DNA of 11,473 nt, taken from positions 1-11,473 of the forward strand of contig JAMWCA010000031.1 of assembly GCA_023819545.1 (NCBI GenBank). Reading direction: 5' to 3'. A program made the translations under genes and the position numbers. Shown one piece after another: positions 5,878 through 11,473 of the stretch (positions are counted from its first letter, which is position 1; every line of letters begins with the position of its first letter). The DNA comes from Candidatus Omnitrophota bacterium. GTDB lineage: Bacteria; Ratteibacteria; UBA8468; B48-G9; JAFGKM01. A model generated the notes under the pieces. It made no database searches. It saw only the letters and a program-made list of their open reading frames with translations, and was not told the origin of the DNA.

Positions 5878-6101
5878 TAAAAATACCTATTGACCTTGCT
5901 GCAACAATTTATTTGATTATAAGCGTTTGTATTTTATTTATGTGGTTTATTTTAGAAAAAAAGACAAAATATATAAGAATAAAAAAAGAAGATACTTTTT
6001 GGATTTGTCCATTATGTTTCTATGAATATGTTGATAGCAGAAGTAAAGATATAAGTAGATGTCCAAGATGTAAAACTCTTCACAAAAAGGGAGAAAAATG
6101 A
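5874..6101 (+). CDS. Small membrane protein with a C-terminal zinc ribbon
   Basis: A 75-residue protein with one membrane helix (about residues 8-27, LAATIYLIISVCILFMWFIL), a basic linker, and then a four-cysteine metal-binding module: C45-P-L-C48 and C63-P-R-C66, separated by 14 residues (WICPLCFYEYVD...SRCPRCKTLH). The two CPxC knuckles are typical of rubredoxin-like or zinc-ribbon modules that bind one Zn or Fe. The charged sequence after the helix suggests the ribbon faces the cytoplasm. Its start overlaps the tonB stop (ATGA), so it is part of the exbD-tonB operon, but I do not recognise a named family and can assign no function. An internal promoter starts within its last codons. Confidence 0.7.
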   Translation: MIKIPIDLAATIYLIISVCILFMWFILEKKTKYIRIKKEDTFWICPLCFYEYVDSRSKDISRCPRCKTLHKKGEK

Positions 6102-6107
6102 TAAAAT
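6079..6107 (+). promoter_or_regulatory. Internal promoter ahead of the winged-helix gene and tRNA-Gln
   Basis: TTCACA (6079-6084), a 17-base spacer and TAAAAT (6102-6107), with TG at 6099-6100 making the -10 extended, form a good sigma70-type promoter inside the end of the zinc-ribbon gene. The predicted start near 6114 would give a leader of about 14 bases that contains the Shine-Dalgarno AAGGAGGG (6117-6124), unlike the leaderless promoters elsewhere in the window. Confidence 0.6.
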
Positions 6108-6116
6108 AAAAAAATC

Positions 6117-6124
6117 AAGGAGGG
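6117..6124 (+). promoter_or_regulatory. Strong Shine-Dalgarno site of the winged-helix gene
   Basis: AAGGAGGG lies three bases upstream of ATG 6128 when measured from its last G and six bases from the GGAG core end, an effective anti-16S match. It confirms the start codon and shows that this organism does use Shine-Dalgarno initiation. Confidence 0.7.
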
Positions 6125-6127
6125 AAG

Positions 6128-6334
6128 ATGATAACAGAAATTGGGATAGTTGCAGGAGAAATATGGCAGTATCTTGAAAAATATAATGAAACTACTTTAG
6201 AAAAATTGATTGAGATAACAGGAAGAGATAGAGATTTACTTATAATGGGATTGGGTTGGCTTGCAAGGGAAGGGCATATTATTCTTAGTAAAAAAGACAA
6301 AGATTACAAAATAGTTTTGCGGAAAAAAGATTAA
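6128..6334 (+). CDS. Small winged helix-turn-helix protein (DUF2582-like)
   Basis: A 68-residue single-domain protein. The sequence EIGIVAGEIWQYLEKYNETTLEKLIEITGRDRDLLIMGLGWLAREGHIIL fits the small winged-helix family PF10771 (DUF2582): the pattern AGxIWxxL, then a Leu-rich second helix, then (A/G)LGWLAREGKI, which is the recognition helix and start of the wing. Such proteins are presumed DNA-binding, but their targets are not known. It has a very good Shine-Dalgarno site and its own upstream promoter. Two bases after its stop codon the tRNA-Gln gene begins, so both must be on the same primary transcript. Whether it regulates this cluster is unproven. Confidence 0.78.
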   Translation: MITEIGIVAGEIWQYLEKYNETTLEKLIEITGRDRDLLIMGLGWLAREGHIILSKKDKDYKIVLRKKD

Positions 6335-6336
6335 AC

Positions 6337-6407
6337 TGGGGGATCGTCTAATGGTAGGACACGGGACTCTGGATCCCGGCGTATAGGTTCGAGTCCTATT
6401 CCCCCAG
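6337..6407 (+). tRNA. trnQ: tRNA-Gln (anticodon CUG)
   Basis: The 71-base sequence folds into a full cloverleaf. The acceptor stem is TGGGGGA (6337-6343) with TCCCCCA (6400-6406) and discriminator G6407. The D arm is GTC-TAATGGTAG-GAC (6346-6360), the anticodon stem CGGGA/TCCCG encloses loop CTCTGGA (6367-6373) with anticodon CTG at 6369-6371, the variable loop is GCGT, and the T arm is ATAGG-TTCGAGT-CCTAT. The UGGGG start is typical of bacterial glutamine tRNAs. It reads CAG codons. The 3' CCA is not encoded (TAA follows), so it must be added by CCA-adding enzyme. The gene lies two bases after a protein gene and 64 bases before the ferredoxin gene; no terminator is visible, so it must be cut from an mRNA-tRNA transcript. 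Confidence 0.96.
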
Positions 6408-6413
6408 TAAAAT

Positions 6414-6441
6414 TTGACAGAATTTTTAAAAAAATTAAAAT
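6414..6441 (+). promoter_or_regulatory. Promoter of the ferredoxin-led operon
   Basis: TTGACA (6414-6419), a 16-base spacer and TAAAAT (6436-6441) lie just downstream of the tRNA. The predicted start near 6448 gives a leader of about 24 bases carrying the Shine-Dalgarno AAGGAGG. This could drive ferredoxin, the wall enzyme, trpEG and the radical SAM gene separately from exbD-tonB. Confidence 0.65.
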
Positions 6442-6460
6442 TAATATCTTTAAAAAAAGG

Positions 6461-6467
6461 AAGGAGG
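6461..6467 (+). promoter_or_regulatory. Strong Shine-Dalgarno site of ferredoxin
   Basis: AAGGAGG ends four bases before ATG 6472, in the leader predicted from the promoter at 6414-6441. It fixes the ferredoxin start. Confidence 0.75.
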
Positions 6468-6471
6468 AAAG

Positions 6472-6657
6472 ATGAAAGTAAGAATTGACGGAGACCTTTG
6501 CACAGGGTGTGGATTATGTGTAGATATTTGTCCTGAAGTTTTTGAAATGGGTGAAACAGTTTCAACAGTGAAACTTGCTAATGTTCCACCTGAATTAGAA
6601 GAAAAAGTAAAGGAGGCAGCTGAAAGTTGCCCTGTTGAAGCGATAATCATTGAATGA
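6472..6657 (+). CDS. Single-cluster [4Fe-4S] ferredoxin
   Basis: A 61-residue low-potential electron carrier. Ligands C10-x2-C13-x2-C16 followed by C20-P, and the distant C53-P, are those of monocluster bacterial ferredoxins of the Thermotoga maritima type, which it resembles closely at the N-terminus (MKVR-D-x-D-x-C-x-GCGxC). C10, C13, C16 and C53 are expected to bind the cluster. In the T. maritima protein the Cys at position 20 pairs in a disulphide with a Cys about ten residues before the last ligand; here that partner is absent, leaving C20 unpaired. Its stop overlaps the next gene's start (ATGA). It could donate electrons to the radical SAM protein encoded at the end of the same cluster, but this is inference from context. 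Confidence 0.93.
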   Translation: MKVRIDGDLCTGCGLCVDICPEVFEMGETVSTVKLANVPPELEEKVKEAAESCPVEAIIIE

Positions 6658-8222
6658 AAAGAGAAAAAATCTTTTTTTTTATCATTTTTTACTTTATTTT
6701 TATTAAAGAAAGTGAGCCATTTTTAATATCAAAACACCAAGAAAGGGCAAGGAGATATTTTAAATTATCTCTTGAAGAATACAAAAAAGCAATAAAACAA
6801 GACCCAAATAATTACGAAATAATTGAGGAATACAAAAAAATTTTAGAAGGGACTATAGGTAAAACTGAGGCAAAGATAGAATTGGCTTTGATTTTTCAGG
6901 AATTAAATTTAAAGATAAAGGTATACGAATTACTACTTGATATTTCCTTAAAAGAAACAGAAAGAAAAAACGCTCTTTCATATATAGAAAAAAGAATTGA
7001 GGGAAGTAAAAATATAATAGAAAAAATTAATCTTTATTATATTGCAACAGAACTTTCTCCTCAAAATCCAATTTACTGGTATAATCTTGGTAAGTTATTA
7101 ATAGGAATTAATAGAAACGAAGAGGGGTTCTCTGCTCTTGAAAAAGCATATAGTTATAATTTAAAAGATGTTTCACTTTTTTATTATCTTTCTATTTATC
7201 ATTTTAATAAAGGAGATTACAAAAAGGCAAAACAATATATTGATGAAGGACTTAAAATTTCAGATGATATTTCTCTTCATAAAATTCTACTAAAAATATA
7301 TTTAATTGAGAATGACAAAGAAATGGCTAATATAGAAAGAGAAAAGATAAAAAGTTTAACTGCAAAGAAAGAAGAGAAGAAAATTGAAGAAGTAAAAAAA
7401 GTTGAAAAAATAGTAAAAAGAGAAAAAATAGAGGGATTGTCACCTTATACATTTATTGCTGTCTCAAAAGAACATCAGAAGTTATACATTGTTTCATTTG
7501 ATGGATTTGGATTTAATGTATTAAAAGAATATAAATGCACGACAGGAGAAGAAAGAGGGGATAAAGAGAAAAAAGGGGATAAAAGGACACCAGAAGGTGC
7601 ATATCTTTTAATTTCAAAGATTGAACCGCCTAAGTTGCTCCCGAAATATGGAATCTGTGCTTTCCCTCTAAATTATCCTAATCCAATAGATATAAGATTA
7701 AATAAAGATGGAGATGGGATATGGTTACATGCTACACCTATTGAGAGACCACCATACAATAGTGAAGGATGCATTGTTGTTAATGATAAAGATATGAAAG
7801 AGATAATGCAATATGTTAAAGTAGGAGAGACACTTATTTATATAGGGAAAAATGAAGAGTTTAACGAGTTTAACGACTTTAAAAAGATAAAAGAGATAGT
7901 TGATAATTGGAAAACTGCATGGGAAAGTAAGAATATAGATGAATATATAAGATTTTATGACAATGAATTTTTAACTGATGGAAAAAATAAAAATCAATGG
8001 AAGTTATACAAAGAAAGAATAAATAAAAACAAAAAATATATAAAAGTTGAAATATCTGATCTTATGATTTTACCATATGGAGAAAAGAAAATTGGGACTT
8101 TGGCAGTTGCTTTTTTCAAACAAAATTATATTTCGGACAATTTCTCTTCAAAAACAAGAAAAATTCTTTATTTTGTAAAAAGAAATAGTGAATGGAAAAT
8201 AATTTATGAACAGGTATTATAA
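6654..8222 (+). CDS. TPR / L,D-transpeptidase (YkuD) / NTF2-like cell-wall protein, Csd6-like
   Basis: A 522-residue exported or membrane-anchored protein. A hydrophobic N-terminal segment (about 5-18) precedes a TPR-type helical region (about 25-225; for example NPIYWYNLGKLLIGINRNEEGFSALEKAYSY and DVSLFYYLSIYHFNKGDYKKAKQYIDEGL). A Lys/Glu-rich linker (about 226-260) leads to a YkuD catalytic domain (264-399): FIAVSKEHQKLYIV, KGDKRTPEG, then H359 and S370-E-G-C373, giving the catalytic His and Cys. The last part (about 408-522, IVDNWKTAWESKNIDEYIRFYDNEF to WKIIYEQVL) is an NTF2/SnoaL-like domain. YkuD plus NTF2-like is the arrangement of Helicobacter Csd6, a peptidoglycan L,D-carboxypeptidase that sets cell shape, so trimming of tetrapeptides is as likely as cross-linking. 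Start codon overlaps the ferredoxin stop (ATGA). Confidence 0.85.
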   Translation: MKREKIFFFIIFYFIFIKESEPFLISKHQERARRYFKLSLEEYKKAIKQDPNNYEIIEEYKKILEGTIGKTEAKIELALIFQELNLKIKVYELLLDISLKETERKNALSYIEKRIEGSKNIIEKINLYYIATELSPQNPIYWYNLGKLLIGINRNEEGFSALEKAYSYNLKDVSLFYYLSIYHFNKGDYKKAKQYIDEGLKISDDISLHKILLKIYLIENDKEMANIEREKIKSLTAKKEEKKIEEVKKVEKIVKREKIEGLSPYTFIAVSKEHQKLYIVSFDGFGFNVLKEYKCTTGEERGDKEKKGDKRTPEGAYLLISKIEPPKLLPKYGICAFPLNYPNPIDIRLNKDGDGIWLHATPIERPPYNSEGCIVVNDKDMKEIMQYVKVGETLIYIGKNEEFNEFNDFKKIKEIVDNWKTAWESKNIDEYIRFYDNEFLTDGKNKNQWKLYKERINKNKKYIKVEISDLMILPYGEKKIGTLAVAFFKQNYISDNFSSKTRKILYFVKRNSEWKIIYEQVL

Positions 8223-8224
8223 AA

Positions 8225-9703
8225 ATGGAAATATATCCTGACTTTGAAAAATTTAAAAATTTAAGTAAGAGGGTAAAAGTTGTCCCCTTTTATACATCAT
8301 TTGTCGCTGATTTTGAAACGCCTGTTTCTTCTTTTCTAAAAATTGCAAAAGGTAGTTATAATTTTCTTTTAGAAAGTGCGGAACAGGAAGAAAAAATAGG
8401 TAGATATTCTTTTATCGGGACATATCCAGAGATAATAATTAAAGGGAAGAATGAGAAAGTTGAAATAATTGATTATACAAAAGGAATAGTAGAAAAATTA
8501 GAAAAAAAATCCTCTTTGAAAGTAATGGAAGATTTTTTAAGAAAATATAAAACTTTTAAAATTAAATCACTTCCTTCTTTTACTGGTGGGTTTGTAGGTT
8601 TTGTTTCTTATGATTATGTGAGAAATATAGAAAAATTACCAGAGATAAGCAAAGACGACCTTTTTCTTCCAGATTTTATTTTTTTCTTTCCAAAAAAATT
8701 AATAATTTTTGACCATTTTAAAAGAAAATTTTTCTTAATTGTGAATGTATTTATAGAAAGTGATGAGTCATTAAAACAGATTTACGATAATGGAAGAGAA
8801 ACAATTTTAAGTTTTACAAATGAAATCTTTAAACCTTTCAAACCAATTGAAAGGGAATTTCAAGAAAATCAAGATGAGTTTAAAAGCAACTTTAAGAAGA
8901 AAGAATTTATAAAAAGTGTTGAAAAAGTTAAAAAGTATATATATGAAGGGGATATAATTCAAACAGTCATTTCTCAAAGATGGGAAAAAGAAATAGATGT
9001 TGAACCATTTAGGATTTATAGGGGCTTGAGAAGTTTAAATCCTTCTCCATATATGTTTTATCTTGAACTTGGGCAATTAAAGCTAATTGGTTCTTCTCCT
9101 GAAATTCTTGTAAAACTTAAAGAACAAACTGCTATAGTAAGGCCAATTGCTGGGACAAGACCAAGGGGAAAAGATGAAAATGAGGAGAAGAGGTTTGAAA
9201 AGGAATTATTAAATGATGAAAAAGAAAAGGCAGAACATATTATGCTTGTAGACCTTGCGAGAAATGACCTTGGGAGAGTTTGTTATTTAGGTAGTGTTGA
9301 AGTTACTGAATTAATGAAAATAGAAAAATATTCGCATGTTATGCATCTTGTTTCAAATGTAAAGGGTAAATTAATGAAGAATAAGAGTGTTGTTGACTTA
9401 TTCAATGCTACTTTTCCAGCAGGAACAGTTACAGGAGCACCAAAAATAAGAGCAATGGAAATTATAGAAGAGATAGAAAAGATAAAAAGAGGTCCTTATG
9501 CAGGTGCTGTGGGTTATTTTAGTTTAGATGGTAGTATGGATTTCTGTATAACAATAAGAACATTTATTGTAAAAGAAAATAAAATATATATTCAAGCAGG
9601 AGCAGGAATTGTTGCTGATTCAATCCCTGAAAATGAATATAGGGAAACAAAAAATAAAGCAAAAGCACTTATTGAAGCATATAAATTATCAAAAAGGATA
9701 TAA
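8225..9703 (+). CDS. trpE: Anthranilate synthase component I
   Basis: A 492-residue chorismate-binding enzyme that, with TrpG, converts chorismate and glutamine to anthranilate, the first step of tryptophan synthesis. The N-terminal domain has LLES (48-51) followed by AEQEEKIGRYSFIG, the tryptophan feedback-binding motif. The C-terminal chorismate domain shows SPYMFYLELG, GSSPEILVKL, RPIAGTRPRG (306-315), LVDLARNDLGRVC, FPAGTVTGAPK (397-407), GPYAGAVGYFS and the final QAGAGIVADSIPENEYRET. PIAGT with Ala, instead of the PIKGT lysine of PabB, supports anthranilate rather than aminodeoxychorismate synthesis. It lies two bases after the wall-enzyme gene, leaving no room for a trp attenuator; control is therefore probably by enzyme feedback or from the distant promoter. 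trpG follows after two bases. Confidence 0.95.
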   Translation: MEIYPDFEKFKNLSKRVKVVPFYTSFVADFETPVSSFLKIAKGSYNFLLESAEQEEKIGRYSFIGTYPEIIIKGKNEKVEIIDYTKGIVEKLEKKSSLKVMEDFLRKYKTFKIKSLPSFTGGFVGFVSYDYVRNIEKLPEISKDDLFLPDFIFFFPKKLIIFDHFKRKFFLIVNVFIESDESLKQIYDNGRETILSFTNEIFKPFKPIEREFQENQDEFKSNFKKKEFIKSVEKVKKYIYEGDIIQTVISQRWEKEIDVEPFRIYRGLRSLNPSPYMFYLELGQLKLIGSSPEILVKLKEQTAIVRPIAGTRPRGKDENEEKRFEKELLNDEKEKAEHIMLVDLARNDLGRVCYLGSVEVTELMKIEKYSHVMHLVSNVKGKLMKNKSVVDLFNATFPAGTVTGAPKIRAMEIIEEIEKIKRGPYAGAVGYFSLDGSMDFCITIRTFIVKENKIYIQAGAGIVADSIPENEYRETKNKAKALIEAYKLSKRI

Positions 9704-9705
9704 AA

Positions 9706-10272
9706 ATGATACTTATGATAGATAACTATGATTCTTTTGTATACAACCTTGTTCAATACTTTGGAGAACTTGGGGAAAAAATTGTTGTTTACAGGAACGA
9801 TAAATTGACAATTAAAAGAGCTGAAAAATTAAAATTTGATAGAATTGTTATTTCTCCTGGACCTAAAAGGCCAGAAGATGCAGGAATCTCTTGCGAAATA
9901 ATAGAAAGATTTAAAGATAAGGTCCCCATACTTGGGGTCTGTCTTGGACATCAGTGTATTGGATATGTTTTTGGTGGAAAAATTACTTATGCTAAAAAAC
10001 TTATGCATGGGAAAACATCTTTAATCTATCATAATCAAAAAGAAATATTTCAAGATATAGAAAACCCATTTGTTGTTACAAGATACCATTCACTTGTTAT
10101 AGAAAGAGAAACTTTACCAGATTGTCTTGAGATAACTGCATGGACTGATGATCAAGAAATAATGGGTATAAGACATAAAGAATATAAAATTTTTGGAGTT
10201 CAATTTCATCCAGAATCAATACTAACAAAAGAAGGTAAAAAAATACTTAAAAATTTTCTTCATATAAAATGA
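9706..10272 (+). CDS. trpG: Anthranilate synthase component II (glutamine amidotransferase)
   Basis: A 188-residue class I glutamine amidotransferase that supplies ammonia to TrpE. It starts MILMIDNYDSFVYNLVQYF, the family hallmark. The oxyanion region is SPGPKRPEDAG (50-60); the nucleophile is C79 in GVCLGHQ; the triad is completed by H168 and E170 in VQFHPES. RYHSLVIE (about 124-131) is the usual substrate-loop block. Length is normal and no phosphoribosyltransferase (TrpD) fusion is present. AAAAGGA just inside the end of trpE serves as a ribosome site. TrpG and PabA are hard to tell apart and may be shared between pathways, so this protein may also serve folate synthesis. Its stop overlaps the start of the radical SAM gene (ATGA). 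Confidence 0.94.
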   Translation: MILMIDNYDSFVYNLVQYFGELGEKIVVYRNDKLTIKRAEKLKFDRIVISPGPKRPEDAGISCEIIERFKDKVPILGVCLGHQCIGYVFGGKITYAKKLMHGKTSLIYHNQKEIFQDIENPFVVTRYHSLVIERETLPDCLEITAWTDDQEIMGIRHKEYKIFGVQFHPESILTKEGKKILKNFLHIK

Positions 10273-11234
10273 AGATACCTTTGCCTTATTCTGGTGGTTT
10301 AATACTTTCATATCAATGTAATCTATCTTGTATTCATTGTCTATACAATTGTAGAGGAAATTGGAAAGGTTGGATTGAGATTGAAAAGGTTTTAGATATT
10401 TTAAAAACTTTAGAAAAAATTCCAAATTTTGTTTCTTTGCATTTAACAGGTGGAGAACCATTTATAAATTTACCACTTTTAATTGAAGTAGTAAAAATAT
10501 GTAGAAATTTTGAAATACCATTTTTTGTTGAGACAAATTGTTATTGGGCAAAAGATAAAGAAAAAGCAGAAGAAATATTAAGGAGATTAAAACAAAATGG
10601 ATTAAACTCTATTATGTTAAGTTTTTCAATTTTTTATGTTTATAAGGTTCCTATTAAAAATTTTGAAAATGCAATGGAAGTAAGTTTAAAGATTTTTGGC
10701 CCTGAAAATGTTAGTTTTTATACATTAAATGGATATAGATTAGTTAAAGAAAATAATATTACTGAAACTCTTAGTTTTGAAAAATCTGTTGAAATAATCG
10801 GACAAGAAAAATTTGTTAAGTTTTTAGGTAATTATCTTGTTCCTAAGGGAAAGTGTTTATATACACTTGAGAGATGGTTTTGTAAATATAGTCCAGAAAA
10901 GTTTAAAGGAGCAAATTGTATTGCTGAATTTTTAAATCCACATCATATCCACATTGACCTTTATGGAAATTATATCCCAAGTTTCTGTTCTGGAATTACA
11001 CTTGGAAATTATAAAAAAATTTTAGAGGATAGAATGTTCATAAACGACAAAATTTTAGATTTTCTTACAAGTGATATTTACAAGTTTCTTTTATGGGCAG
11101 AAGGTCTTGGGTATAAGAGAAAAGATGGTTATATTAATAAATGCCATCTTTGTCTTGATATAAGAAAATTTTTAATTAATAAAAATTTTAAATTTGATTC
11201 ACTCAAACCTGAGGAATTTTATATTAACTTATAA
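10269..11234 (+). CDS. Radical SAM protein of unknown substrate
   Basis: A 321-residue radical SAM enzyme. C17-x3-C21-x2-C24 (CNLSCIHC) binds the SAM-cleaving [4Fe-4S] cluster; LTGGEPF (59-65) is the SAM-binding GGE motif; FFVETNCYW (85-93) is the next core strand. The C-terminal third has HIHIDLYGNYIPSFCSGITLGN (226-247), with C217-x15-G233-x6-C240, and a late C292-x2-C295. These four Cys resemble a shortened SPASM or twitch auxiliary-cluster domain, found in many peptide- and protein-modifying radical SAM enzymes. No short precursor-peptide gene is visible next to it. It is coupled to trpG by ATGA and shares a cluster with a ferredoxin that could reduce it. Its stop interlocks with that of the convergent trxB. 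Superfamily is certain; the reaction is not known. Confidence 0.88.
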   Translation: MKIPLPYSGGLILSYQCNLSCIHCLYNCRGNWKGWIEIEKVLDILKTLEKIPNFVSLHLTGGEPFINLPLLIEVVKICRNFEIPFFVETNCYWAKDKEKAEEILRRLKQNGLNSIMLSFSIFYVYKVPIKNFENAMEVSLKIFGPENVSFYTLNGYRLVKENNITETLSFEKSVEIIGQEKFVKFLGNYLVPKGKCLYTLERWFCKYSPEKFKGANCIAEFLNPHHIHIDLYGNYIPSFCSGITLGNYKKILEDRMFINDKILDFLTSDIYKFLLWAEGLGYKRKDGYINKCHLCLDIRKFLINKNFKFDSLKPEEFYINL

Positions 11235-11473
11235 TTTTTCAATATATTTTTCAGCAAAATAGGCAGCAATCATACCTTCACTGCAAGCGGTTATTATTTG
11301 ATATAATGATTTTTTAATTACATCGCCACAGGCATAAATACCAGGGATATTCGTTTCCATTCTTTCATTAACTATTATAAATCCATTTTCATCTGTATTT
11401 AAAATTCCATTTAAAAATTCTGTATTTGGTTTTTGTCCTGCAGATATAAAAATTCCGTCTATCTTTATCTCAA
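11229..11473 (-). CDS. trxB: Thioredoxin reductase, C-terminal part (truncated by window edge)
   Basis: Reading the minus strand from the window edge gives 80 complete residues before TAA (11231-11229); the N-terminal majority lies outside. The sequence has the FAD-binding tail of thioredoxin reductases: DGIFISAGQKPNTEFL, then GFIIVNERMETNIPGIYACGDV and QIITACSEGMIAAYFAEKYIEKL. The ACGD motif contacts the flavin, and PNTEFL and the M-x-T-(S/N)-(I/V)-PGI block are diagnostic for this family. The redox CxxC and NADPH domain are not visible, so a ferredoxin- or NADPH-dependent TrxB-like enzyme remains possible. The stop codon shares TTATAA with the end of the radical SAM gene. Confidence 0.9.
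   Translation of the reverse strand, partial: EIKIDGIFISAGQKPNTEFLNGILNTDENGFIIVNERMETNIPGIYACGDVIKKSLYQIITACSEGMIAAYFAEKYIEKL

Noticed and set aside
6236..6565. Minus-strand reading frame spanning tRNA-Gln and the ferredoxin start
   Set aside because: It runs antisense through a perfect tRNA cloverleaf and two strongly supported genes, and has no ribosome site or promoter.
7859..7881. Short direct repeat TTTAACGA / TTTAACGA within the wall-enzyme gene
   Set aside because: It encodes FNEFNDF in the linker between YkuD and NTF2-like domains and is too short to be more than a local duplication.
8205..8224. Possible leaderless promoter for trpE (TATTAT at 8215-8220)
   Set aside because: The hexamer ends only four bases before the ATG, lies inside the preceding gene, and has no -35; it does not fit the 6-7 base rule seen elsewhere.
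8140..8224. Trp leader peptide or attenuator ahead of trpE
   Set aside because: Only two bases separate trpE from the upstream gene, and no Trp-rich small reading frame with alternative hairpins is present.
8225..10272. Alternative call of pabB-pabA (aminodeoxychorismate synthase)
   Set aside because: PIAGT with Ala instead of PIKGT, the LLES feedback motif and the 492-residue length favour TrpE; TrpG could still serve both pathways.
1..11473. CRISPR arrays, insertion sequences, transposase or phage genes, replication origin
   Set aside because: No regularly spaced repeats, transposase motifs, terminal inverted repeats or DnaA-box clusters were seen on either strand.

Overview
The window is a strongly AT-rich, gene-dense bacterial chromosome segment from a diderm (Gram-negative-type) organism: it carries ExbD and TonB, pilin-like genes with prepilin peptidase sites, and an L,D-transpeptidase-fold wall enzyme. 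The pseudopilin (a long, glycine- and serine-rich head after FTLIELLVVIAII) and the RNase H-like protein (GIDENGFGPILGP, then SKY/GKY-I/L-RE and GYxxD motifs) resemble forms I associate with Planctomycetes, Lentisphaerae and Omnitrophota-like lineages. I therefore suspect an uncultivated low-GC member of that part of the tree, but the sequence alone does not settle it.

Layout. At 1-398 (minus) is the N-terminal part of a PilX/GspK-like prepilin, cut by the window edge. It diverges from a tandem pair of sugar-nucleotide epimerases (502-1473, a UDP-glucuronate 4-epimerase type; 1476-2408, GalE-like). Convergent to these, on the minus strand, are a two-gene operon (3798-2405: a membrane-anchored HEAT-like protein, then a type II pseudopilin with an EF-hand loop) and a separate RNase HII/HIII-like gene (4743-3889). 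From 4803 to 11234 the plus strand is almost continuous: exbD, tonB, a membrane zinc-ribbon protein, a small winged-helix protein, tRNA-Gln(CUG), ferredoxin, a TPR/L,D-transpeptidase/NTF2-like wall protein, trpE, trpG and a radical SAM enzyme. The window closes with the C-terminal end of thioredoxin reductase on the minus strand (11473-11229).

How the parts work together. exbD and tonB are the energy-transducing part of an outer-membrane uptake system whose exbB partner is not here. trpE and trpG form anthranilate synthase, with no other trp genes in view; a radical SAM gene of unknown substrate is translationally coupled to trpG. Ferredoxin is coupled to the wall enzyme and lies in the same run as the radical SAM protein, for which it could be an electron donor (inference).

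The most striking signal is regulatory. All five genes that open a transcription unit in this window have a promoter -10 hexamer (TAAAAT or TATAAT) ending exactly 6 or 7 bases before the start codon and no Shine-Dalgarno sequence, so their mRNAs should be leaderless. Several internal genes instead have strong Shine-Dalgarno sites (AAGGAGG), and two of these have their own promoters set further upstream. Both convergent gene pairs end in interlocked stop codons (TTAA and TTATAA) with no space for an ordinary terminator.
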